A stretch of DNA of 64,000 nucleotides, taken from assembly GCF_964340395.1 (NCBI RefSeq), contig NC_135563.1, positions 8,176,155 to 8,240,154 on the forward strand. The letters are read 5' to 3'. The DNA comes from Glandiceps talaboti (lineage: Eukaryota; Hemichordata; Enteropneusta; Spengelidae). Both the position numbers and the translations under genes were made by a program. Of the stretch, positions 1 to 10,512 are shown in pieces. Every line of letters starts with the position of its first letter. Position 1 is the first letter of the stretch. The notes under the pieces are model-generated. The model worked only from the letters and a program-made list of their open reading frames with translations, had not been told where the DNA came from and did no database searches.

Positions 1-167
1 ACCCATCATTCGATGAATTCTTCATTCACACACACATATACATGTATAATATTACGGCATTTTAGAACTTAGAGTATATGAATCGAAAACTTCCCATTGA
101 AATAAAAAAAAATACAGGATTCAAATCCAAAAAGTAAAATCACACAAAAAATAAAATGTGAAAATAC

Positions 168-277
168 CTTATTGCTGTTTTTAAATTATTTCTGTTGATA
201 TCCATGTCATCTGTCTGTCGTTCACTCAGAACTCGACTACCAAAAGGCGCTACGTCTTTCTTGTTAGTGTCGTTCAT
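168..277 (-). CDS. Possible first coding exon of a minus-strand gene running off the window
   Basis: On the minus strand an ATG at 277 opens 36 codons plus two bases. They end at a donor-like AG|GTATTTT (intron would begin at 167). The peptide starts MNDTNKKDVAPFGSRVLSER and ends NRNNLKTAIR. It is hydrophilic and has a codon mix typical of real exons. The frame stays open upstream of the ATG for about 25 codons before a TAG, so this ATG is the first available. I do not recognise the family; the FGSR stretch loosely recalls METTL2-like N-termini, but that is too weak for a name. The rest of the gene would lie left of the window. It could also be a chance open frame. Confidence 0.35.
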
Positions 278-1093
278 CTTGCTCAGAAATAACGTCTTCT
301 CGAGGTACACCTTGCCACTGCTGCTAAGTGTGCGATATTTTTCCTTCAGCCTATACTATTAATACCCTGTTTAGTAAACAAATGTGTATCCCCCGGGCTG
401 CGAATTCCCGACAACGTATAGTAGTGTAGACCCCTGGCAAATTAAGTGACATTTTTCACGTAAATTAAAACCAACGTGAGTCGCACATGGTGGAGAAATG
501 GTTATTACCTAGTATTACACAATTCGTAGATCAATTATGATACAAATATATACGCATTATAAATTGCATCCAGTGTATGGCTGTATGTATGAAAACAACT
601 GGAGACGAATTCGCGTTATTGCCATGGGTACTTGCATCGCGTATCGTAGATGGCATGGGATCCACATGTTTATAATCTGTTCTGTATCAGCAGTGGCAAA
701 ACGCTATGAACGTACTACATGTACACCACCTGCACGGTAAACAAAAAAAGGTCTCTGTATGGTCCCGAAATCTGGACAGCTTCAGATTAAAAATCACTTT
801 AACAAACTTTGATAAAATATGTATTTTATGCCAATATAAATTCATGACCTGTTGATCATACTTCAGAATTTCAGCCTATCCGTTACACAGTATTATGTAC
901 TTTGATGTAGTTTGTATCCAGTTAAAATGGATGTACTCTAGACTTTCAAGGAATCTCGGAAAGTACAGTACACGTAAATGCGTACACAGACACCCGTTAG
1001 AATTTACATGGGCCCTTAGTACTTTGATGGTATTACCCCACACGCGACCCTTGACTACATATGCGATAACTAGTATTGGTGCTTGTACGTCTA

Positions 1094-1427
1094 CGATACA
1101 GATACAGATAGTACAGATACAGATACAGATACAGATACAGATACAGATACAGATACAGATACAGATACAGATACAGATACAGATACAGATAGTACAGATA
1201 CAGATACAGATACAGAAACAGATACAGATACAGATACAGATACATATACAGATACAGAAACAGATACAGATACAGATAATATACAGATACAGATACAGAT
1301 ACTGATACAGATACAGATACAGAAACAGATACAGATACAGATACAGAAACAGATACGGATACAGATAATATACAGATACAGATACAGATACTGATACAGA
1401 TACAGATACAGATAGTACAGATACATG
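1094..1427. repeat. (CAGATA)n hexanucleotide satellite
   Basis: About 335 bp of CAGATA units, interrupted by AGTACAGATA, CAGAAACAGATA and TAATATACAGATA variants. Because the unit is six bases, all frames stay open and encode Tyr-Leu, Ser-Val, Ile-Cys, Gln-Ile or Asp-Thr dipeptide strings. These are not genes. Confidence 0.95.
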
Positions 1428-2319
1428 ACGGAGCTTCAAACCTATTATGCTAATTATTGAACCGTTGACGAGTCGTTGACGTTGGTCTTCTCTCTAAACT
1501 CTCTAGAACCTATACGTACTTATAGATCGGAATTATCTTGCGAGAATGGCAGTGATCAAGACCTGAAAAAAGCTCACCGAATGCAACGAACCTCAAGTAT
1601 TGATATGTTCGATATAATTTTATAATTACATATAATGCAAATGTGTACTGGACAAAAGTTTTCCATGGAAGAATTATAGTAAAAGTCTGATTGTTTTCAT
1701 ATCAAGTATCGTACGATTTTCGTTTAAGAGACCGACGTGTGCCCCTATCTTTAGACTGAATATTCAATCGCAAGGTGACCGAGTCATAACTACGTCTGGG
1801 TGTCTGAATGAACTCCGCTGTTGGCCGTGAGATTAGCCATGGCGAGTACGGTCCATAGTGATGTGGTTTGCGTGTGTGTCACATGTTAGCGGTATGTATT
1901 GAATCAGCTTGGGAGCTGCGTTAGTATTCATTACATAACCACAGCTGTGTAAGTGTCCCGAATGCACCCAAGCGTTGAATGTGCACTATAGCAGTATAAC
2001 ACAGTCCCAACGTGTAGGGTCTATGACTATATCGAGCAATAACACTTCCTCGTACACGATATGATCAAGTACATGTTACAAATCATTGACCCTTAGCTTA
2101 CGACCCAGAAATATGCATTTTATTTACCAAACGAAGTTTTCATCCTACAAAAACGATTTTAGTTCTACCGAAAGCCAAGTTTTCAAGTAACACGTATATT
2201 AAATACAGCGATTTGAGGCCGAACATAGACTGTCGACAGTCATCCGTGCCTTTTTTGCTACGTTACCCACAAATTTCGCTAAAAGGTGAACTATTAAAAA
2301 TATCACGCTTGGTATAGAT

Positions 2320-2417
2320 TAGTCTGTAAGGTACGCCGTGACGGGGCGCCCTCACACATCGGTCAACCCCTTTCAAGACCGTTGAGGGCAGAGTGATACG
2401 ATGTATCTTACAGGCTA
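2320..2417 (+). mobile_element. MITE family A, complete copy
   Basis: A 98-bp element. Its left end TAGTCTGTAAGGTAC is mirrored by GTATCTTACAGGCTA at the right end. The body carries the family hallmark GGCGCCCTCACACATCGGTC. It is too short to code. TA at both ends fits TA target-site use, though I cannot prove a duplication. Related copies lie at 5406, 8588, 30523, 39787 and 58490. Confidence 0.75.
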
Positions 2418-3057
2418 GAAATTGATCCAGTACATTTAGTTTAACCATAGACCCTCGGAGCGTCTATGGTTTAACGAAGTTGCCAAGACATTTTCCAATT
2501 AGATCATAGTATTAATTCAAATTGTGATATATAGTCTGGTCTAAAATGTAAAATGTAATAAATTAAATTTATCTATAACTTCTCCACTATCCCCAGCCCA
2601 GCTCTGCTGTAAATTCTGATTGCAGCTTAATCAGCCATTCATAAATCACTAGAGATAAGTAAATATACCGATTGTCCAAGAACAGGAGACAAATGGACAA
2701 GAATTATCAAACACAACTCTTTATTATACATACACAACGATGAAGTTATATTAAAAAAATAAATAATAGTTGGGGGACAGAAAATCACTTTACTATCTAA
2801 TAAAAGAGAGGAAACGATGAGTTACAATAAATAAGTATTGAAATTCATGAATCACATCTTGTAAATATTTTAAAATGTATTCTTACAATTGTTCAGCACA
2901 AAAGTCACATTTTCTGTATTTACATTAAAGAACTGTAAATGCCACCCTTCAAGACATACGCAATAGTTTCATCATGAAGTGCACCCCAACAGGCCAATAA
3001 TTAAAATCCTGTAACTTGTTGACTAATTAGGAAAGTCCTTATAAGTCTGTAACATTT

Positions 3058-3345
3058 TGGAGAAGTCCAAACTGAATATTAATATATCGACCAATCAGAA
3101 TGTTTCTTATAAACTTATGCCAGTGTAGAGAGGTCCAAACTGAAAACCAATATACTGACCAATCAGAATGTTTCTTATAAACTTATGCCAGTGTAGATAG
3201 GTCCAAGCTGAATATCACTATTAACCAATCAGAATGTTTCTTATAAACCTGTGCCAATTTGGAGAAGTCCAAGCTGAATATGCTGGTAAATATATTAACC
3301 AATCAGAATGTTTCTTATACACCTGTGCCAGTTTGGGGACGTCCC
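3058..3345 (+). repeat. Minisatellite of four CCAAT-bearing units
   Basis: Four tandem units of 66-74 bp. Each contains ACCAATCAGAATGTTTCTTA (CCAAT at about 3091, 3159, 3225 and 3299) followed by TGCCAGTNTAG/TTTGG and a GTCCAANCTGAA block. Units are 80-90% alike by eye. Each carries a perfect CCAAT box, the NF-Y core. Confidence 0.9.
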
Positions 3346-4882
3346 AGCTCACGATCAATACATGATTGGCAGTTATTTTCAAAATCTAAGTCCATGTACC
3401 ATAGACTAACACACATCAATATCTGTGAACATTACATGCATTTCAATTTCAAATCTTCCATTCAATAAAAAACCACACTATAAAAGTGTAAATACCATAC
3501 CTATACAAAACCAAGATTATTCTGAAGGCCTAGTCATAAAAGACGTTAGAAAACATTACACAAGAAAAATATCGAAAACAGCACAAGAAGTCATTCTGGC
3601 AGTATTTTGGCAAATGTTACGATGCAAATCTAAATATTGAGATACATTTGACAAATAACAGAAAATTTCTGATTTCGGAATGCAAACATTTAATAGTTTC
3701 GAACGATGCAAGCAGTTTCAGTAAACAAACATTCACTGTACAGTACCTGAAAGAAGTGTGATAATTGCATACCCATATTCTACTATGCCATGTCAGGGCG
3801 CCCTCACTGGCGTAATGAAGAGATGGTCAATGGGGGCAGAATGACACTAACATAATACAATCCTACATTTTACCTGAGACAAATATACATATAGACTCTT
3901 TAAACTAGTGATAGTCAATGCTGTGATTTTGGGCAAGAACCAGTGTGCAATCCCCTTTCTGTCTGGGTATAGTACATTTATTGCACAGCATAGTTTAACA
4001 ATTATGTTTTTTTGTTTAAAAATTCATTAAAAAAAAGAAACAAAAAAAAGTGTGGTTTTTGAATAGAAGAATCCAAGACACGTATCTAGTCACAGGGGCT
4101 TGAAATTGGCCATATTTGTTGACAAATAGTTGTTTTTTGTTTTTTGTTTACTTTCTTTAAAAAAATTTGTTTTGTTTTTTGTTTGTTTACTTTTTTTTTT
4201 TTGGCTCTTTAAAAATATATTTTCCCTACAAGGTGCCATGTAATAAAGAGATGATTTGAAAATCTGTTGTTTTTTTCTAAATCAATTTTAACTTGTTCTT
4301 TTGTTGGTTTCAATAAACCAGCTTTGCTATTTTGTATGACTACTTAATTATTCATGAGTTAGATCTACTGAGCGCCCTCAACCAGAGACCCTTCCTCATC
4401 CCATTCACCATGTAATTAGTCTTTTCTCTGTGTGACATAGGGAAAAGATATTTTAAAAGAGCGAAAAAAAAAGTAAACAAACAAAAAACAAATTTTGTTA
4501 ACAAATACAGCCAATTTAAAGCCTCTGTGATATAGCTTGTGAATAAGTTATTAATACAAAAATAGAAACATCACAGTAATGGGTACATCTAACTTTACAA
4601 AGTATACATATTTACATTTTCACTTTTAAAAACATTTTGTCTGTAAATGCTTCTGTTCCATGTAATGTAAGATTGGTCAATATTGATAACAAAAGACTCA
4701 TTTGGATGGAATAATTTTAAAATACACGAAGGCAAACACGTTGTTACAGAATTCGTAAAATGTTCCTGATATGTCCGAAGACATGTAATAAAATAAAACA
4801 CTGGAGTTACATGCAAAAAAAACCATATATAAAATGTATTTTTTTCAATCCCTGTGTAGTTGTGATTACATTACTATTGACA

Positions 4883-5225
4883 AGGGGGGGGGGGGGCACC
4901 ACTGGCATGGTCTGGTACTGGTCACTGTTGTCAACACCCAGACCCCATTTTAGACTCATTTTGACAAAAAAACAATACCCCATTTTAGACCATTTACATT
5001 TTTCAAAGACCCCATTGTAGACCAAATACATATTCACCGATATGAAAATGTCAACTCGTGAATTTGCTGGAGGAAATTAATTGAGAATTTGTTACAAGTA
5101 GTTGAGAATTTGTTACGTGGTTCCTTCCAGGACCCCATTTTAGACCAAAGAAAATCGAAAATTGTGTAAAGTGGACCACATTTTAGACTCCTTATCTCTA
5201 AAAATACAGTACCCATTTTAGACCA
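4883..5225 (+). repeat. G-run followed by dispersed ACCCCATTTTAGACC motifs
   Basis: A run of about 14 G at 4883-4897 precedes six copies of an ACCCCATTTTAGACC-type 15-mer, near 4942, 4977, 5010, 5130, 5172 and 5210. Spacing is irregular at 33-120 bp. It looks like a degraded tandem or mobile repeat. No coding potential was seen. Confidence 0.7.
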
Positions 5226-5405
5226 AAGGTTGAAAAACTTCATCCCAAAGAGCAGCACATATACATATACCCAATAGGCAGAAGAAATTACAAATAAATA
5301 CATCGGCAAATGAAAAGAAAATAAATAATAATATATATCTGATAATCTACTAGTTATAATAAATACTGATATAATTAAGAAATAAAATTTTTGTAAGTAA
5401 GCGCA

Positions 5406-5480
5406 TAGACTGTAAGATACGTTGTGGGAGGAGTCGGTCGATGTGTGAGGGTGCCCCATCACGGTGTACCTTACAGACTA
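5406..5480 (-). mobile_element. MITE family A, internally shortened copy
   Basis: A 75-bp element in reverse orientation. It runs from TAGACTGTAAGATACG to CGGTGTACCTTACAGACTA, with the hallmark read on the plus strand as GATGTGTGAGGGTGCCC. Both ends are preserved, and about 23 bp are missing from the middle relative to the 2320 copy. Confidence 0.7.
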
Positions 5481-6369
5481 GTACGTGCATTGCTACAGTA
5501 AATACTGATTTCCTAAAAAGACGATTTATATTTCCTTGATTGGTCTATCTCAAATTATCAAAATTTAACTTACTTTTGCAAAATGAAAGTTACTTCTCTC
5601 TATACTAATGGTCAGTCATTACTTTAAAAGCAAACTTAACTATGTGATTTAGAATTTGGATATGTCAACAATGTGAACATAACTAAAATGAAACATACAG
5701 TGATTATCTGCTTTAAGGAGACAGCTGTTTTCAAGGTCAAAGGTCAAGGTCATGAATTAACTTTCCCTGAGATTTTCTCTGTATAGAGACATTTAGTGGG
5801 GATATAATTTCAGAAATGTTGTTTTGGTAGTACTAATTGTGATGTGTCTTGCTGTTTTGTTACAGGGATGTGATCAATTAATATTCATCTCATTAAAGTG
5901 GCACAAGCTGAGTTTGTACACTCTTTACTCCAGTGAAAAAAACAACATAAAAACTATTTTAGTACAATGTTAATGTCTATGCATGCCTTCTATGACATTA
6001 CAATTGTCTTCTGGTCTTATTAAAAACAGTTGAATGCATAGTAGGGATTTCCTTCATATTTTTATACGTATGATAAATTACGTCATCGGATCATTTATAA
6101 GTTATATCTTAACACCAGGTTTGAGTTTAGTCAATTGCAAGTGATGGTTAAGTTTACATCAGTAAGTACAATACTGTGAGTACCTTTTAAATATGCAGCA
6201 AAAATTATGCCCCAAAATGTATAAACTCAGCTTAGGCAAAAAAAAAAAAAAATTGTTTCTGGTCATGACATTCTGTCTAAAGTGGTGCGACAACGTGATT
6301 TTTAAAAATTTTGTTTTATTCTCAACAAACCTGCCACTCAATCTACTATTTATGGCAGTTACTGTTCTT

Positions 6370-6375
6370 TTTATT
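6370..6375 (-). terminator. Polyadenylation signal AATAAA of the GPC1-like gene
   Basis: A perfect AATAAA on the minus strand, 44 bases past the stop codon at 6419. It fits a short 3' UTR for the GPC1-like transcript. Confidence 0.6.
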
Positions 6376-6418
6376 TAGACATACTTTAGAGCAAGTGTTT
6401 ATGTGGGGCAGGTGTCAT

Positions 6419-9185
6419 TTACTTGTTCATCATGATTGGCTCTGCAGTTGTCACTGAAGTAGGGAGGGTTATTTTTGTGTTTCCCTCCAGACCTGCTGAC
6501 TGCATGGGCTGGAAAAACATGAAAAAAAAATCAATGTGAAGGTATTTAAGTGATGTGTGTGCTAACCAGAAACAATTTTTTTTTTTGGTCTTATACCCCT
6601 TTAATATCAGAGATAGTGGAAGTGATATTCCTATATCTGATATTATACACTGGAGAAAGGATCCGCTTTGAATCCTTTCACAGCAAACACATCCATGTAA
6701 TACGATGCTCCGTTCCACACCATGACCACAAACACAGAGGAAAGCAGGACAACATGTGCTATGAAGAACTCATACCAAAGTCTGCACAACAGTAGAGTAC
6801 CAAGACAGCACAGCCAGGAACAGATGTAGAACATATATATTTGATACCTGTTGAATAACAAATTGTTGACAGAGTGGTGAATTTATAAAGCTTAAGGCAA
6901 GCAATGCTACTACCCCCATTAAACATTGATAACTCATTTATACAACTGCTGACATCAGACCGTGGACAAACAGAACCTGTTACAAACAGGGAAAGTAAAC
7001 AAATGAATTGGATTAATAACACTTGACACAGCATGTTGAAACAGCAGAGGCTTGTATTACATTTCATCTCCTGATAAGAACAGTTTTATGGCCTCTTTAT
7101 GTGTACATGAAATGCCAGGAGAACTTCTAATTTGTTTGTGAACATGAACTATTATGTAAAGAGGCCATACAGCTGTTCTTGTCAAATGATGAAACGTAAT
7201 ACAAGTCTCTGTACTTCCAACATGCTGTGCCAAGTGCCAATTCAATTCAGTTTACTTTCTCTGTTTCATTCATCCACAGTCTGATGTTGACAGTTGTATC
7301 AAACTTGTCAAAGACATGAAAGTGTTGATTAAAATGAAATACGAACTCAAACTTCATAAATAAATCGACTTACTTTGTCCCAAAGATATTGGTGATTTTG
7401 TAAAAGATGCTCCTAGTATCGCCTGTTAGATATCTATAAGTGTTTAAATATTCATCAGAAGGCCTGTGTGTATGGAACAAACAAGACATTATGTAAAAGA
7501 AGATTCTTCTTTTTGAAGATACCTTTTTTTTTTGGTTGACTTTTACAAAAGAACAAGGAACACATGAAATATTGATAGATACCAAAGGTGAATTCTCACT
7601 ACCTCAAATAGTGATTTACCAGTTTTATATCAACTGCAGAAGTTCATCAAGAGCTGCAAAGTCAAATTATGGACCTGACAAAGTGCTGTATAAGGTCAAA
7701 GGTGAATTACAGTGGGTCTAAAATTATCAATATGTGACCATATATGGATGAGGATTGGGTATTTATTTTGGATTTTTAATTCATAAAACTATTTTATCAT
7801 GGTTTCCTACTTGAAAATTAAAAATCAATGTGAAACAACATATACCAAGTTTTTGTTTTTAACTCAATAAACTGCAAAAGATTACTAAATATGTAATATC
7901 TTTGTTATTGTACATACAATATCAAACTTTTTACACATCTTTCAATAGCTTTTTGCAATGTATTGAGTGACAAACACAGACTTGGTCAATGTTGTTTCAT
8001 GTTGTTTTTTCAAGTAGGAAGCCATGATAACATTGTGTTATAAAGAAAAAAATCCAAAATATGTACCCAACCCTCATCCATATCACGGCCACTTTAGAGC
8101 CTAGTAAAAATTATTTTTGCATCTTTACTATAGAGAGAGATGAAGTCAGGATTTTAGCAGTCAATATTTCTTTAATTGTCTGTAGTTGTGCATGGAGGCA
8201 AAAACCATATACTTGGTCAACTCTGCATGATTTATTCATATTACACAAATTGTTTCCATCTATTAGACATTTTGGTTTTTATGACTGACCTAGGTGGACT
8301 TGACTGACTTACTAAAAGTAAAAGCTATGATTTTTATGACTGACCTAGGTGGTAATGTTGTATTTGAGGTAGCGAGAATATTTGAGCACCATTTGTTAAT
8401 ATTTTGAACATTTAACAAAGTTAATGAGCTTGTGAAATATTTTTAGTAGTCTGAACATATATGGTGAAGAAAAGCAGACGAAGCAAAACCACAAAAACAC
8501 AACACCACATTTATTTTTTAAAGGAAAATATGGAATAAAGCAACACTATTTCTTATATTTCTGTTTTTTATGACTTTATATATAATTTAGTCTGTAAGGT
8601 ACGCCGTGATGGAGCGCCCTCACACATAGGTCATCAAGATATTAGGAATAATGGGGGGTGGAGAGGAGGCCGATGAGGACAGAATTCAGGAATGTTTTTA
8701 GTATTGTCCAGATATCGAGGAAAGCAGCAGTGCTTTATGATTAACCGAGTAACCTATACCATGTATACCCCCAAGGTACACACAGACAGGAAGTAGAGCG
8801 CCACAATGGCAAATTTTGGAAAGGCTTATTTTTATCATATTATGAATAACTAGGCAAATACAATGGATATGAATATTGATACTGATAGAAAATTAACACA
8901 GAAATAATGTTGGTTTGATCCATATCGTAAAGTCTACGGAGTACTTCAATACACAAGATAAGAAGACTTGGACATTAATGCCCTCTGTCATCCCAAAAAC
9001 AAAACATCTAAATGTACAACAAACATGACAAGCTGGCCAATTATTGTTACCTTATTATAAGATGAACTATCAGAAAGTATAGCAGCTGTATGGAAAGACA
9101 TATGAAATGTGTAAGAATTACTCTATACTATAGCATTCCTCTTAAGTTCTCAGCAAGAAAACAAAATGTGTATGTGTGTTAATTT

Positions 9186-9221
<36 letters not shown>

Positions 9222-9429
9222 AGTGTGTGTGTGTGTGTGTGTGCAGTGTGTCTGTACATGTCTACCTATGGTGTATATATTAAAGTGTATGTATGTGCAT
9301 GTGTGTAAACATGTAAACCATTACCAGTATTTATGTGCATGTATGTGCATACATGTGTGTATGAGCATGCATGTCTGTGTGCATGTGTGCCTGTGCATGC
9401 ATGTGTGTGTGCACATGTGTGTATGTGCA

Positions 9430-9490
<61 letters not shown>

Positions 9491-10429
9491 GTGTGCATAT
9501 ATGAATGATTCTACATGTATTCAATATTTTCAATAAAGTATCAAGTTATTAATTTTACATCAAAGTTCAAAATCTTTCCTTTTCTTAACACAAATCAAAT
9601 GCAAGTCATATCAATTTGTTGGTAAATTTCAATCAACTTTCACATCGTTCTTGATCCGAGCGTGAGAATCAGTGGCTTCTGTTTTTCATTGTGATCTTAA
9701 AATGAATTTGTTTGAATATGCTTATAAATAACTCAGCAAAACTTACCCCATGAGCTATATAGCAGCCAAGTGGAACTGCTAAAAGCCAGATAAAGCTACC
9801 ATCAATGTGATTTTGTACAAACGATTTATACCAATGTTGTGATATCGATGAAGGATACCATCTCAATCCAAATGATAGATATGAAGGCAATAGGTGAATC
9901 AATACCGATGTCATCTTATCAAGGCTATGAAAGACTAGAGAGTTCCTAAAGACTGGTATGGCCCATAGTAGTGGTCCATTGGCCAGGGAAAATACTATAC
10001 AAAACATCAAATCATGGTCTGGTAATGCCCTGCAGGTAGAAAAGACAGAATTTGATGAACTTACAAACACAATACCATGGTAATAGTATTTGGTCACTTT
10101 ACATTTAAGTAATGAACTAATGAAGATATTTTGCCATTTGTGTGAACGTTTTGCAGCATTTTGGACAAGAACAAATATGGATATGCTGTGAAATGTTATT
10201 GAACAATGAAAAGTTGCCTTTATCTACAAATCATACCACTAGAGGGTGCTGTTTAAAAAAAAGAAAGATGTACTTTTTTGAGGTTTAGATAGCCAACTAC
10301 AACTTTACTGTACATGTATCAATTCCAACAGGCCTTGACATTTTTTTTTCAAAAGTGTAGTTGTCAAAGGGCAAGTGAAGTTTTGCAGTATTTTAATGTT
10401 TGCACTTTTAATGTTTGCACATAATTATT

Positions 10430-10512
<83 letters not shown>

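Larger units (their letters stand above)
278..6369. other. Intergenic stretch, mostly repeats
   Basis: No exon set could be assembled here on either strand. Open frames are short and match no family I know. The stretch holds the hexanucleotide array, two MITE A copies, the CCAAT minisatellite and the ACCCCATTTTAGACC cluster listed separately. It also has a 13-bp palindrome of the TTAACCATAGAC type at about 2445-2475 and a solo remnant with GGGCGCCCTCAC near 3795. An AGGTCA direct repeat lies at about 5739-5756. Confidence 0.6.

Noticed and set aside
876-1439. Long open frames on both strands over the 6-bp array (up to 187 codons)
   Set aside because: The CAGATA unit cannot produce a stop in most frames; the products are dipeptide repeats, not proteins.
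9166-9536. Cys-Val and Thr-His open frames
   Set aside because: Artefacts of the GT/CA microsatellite.
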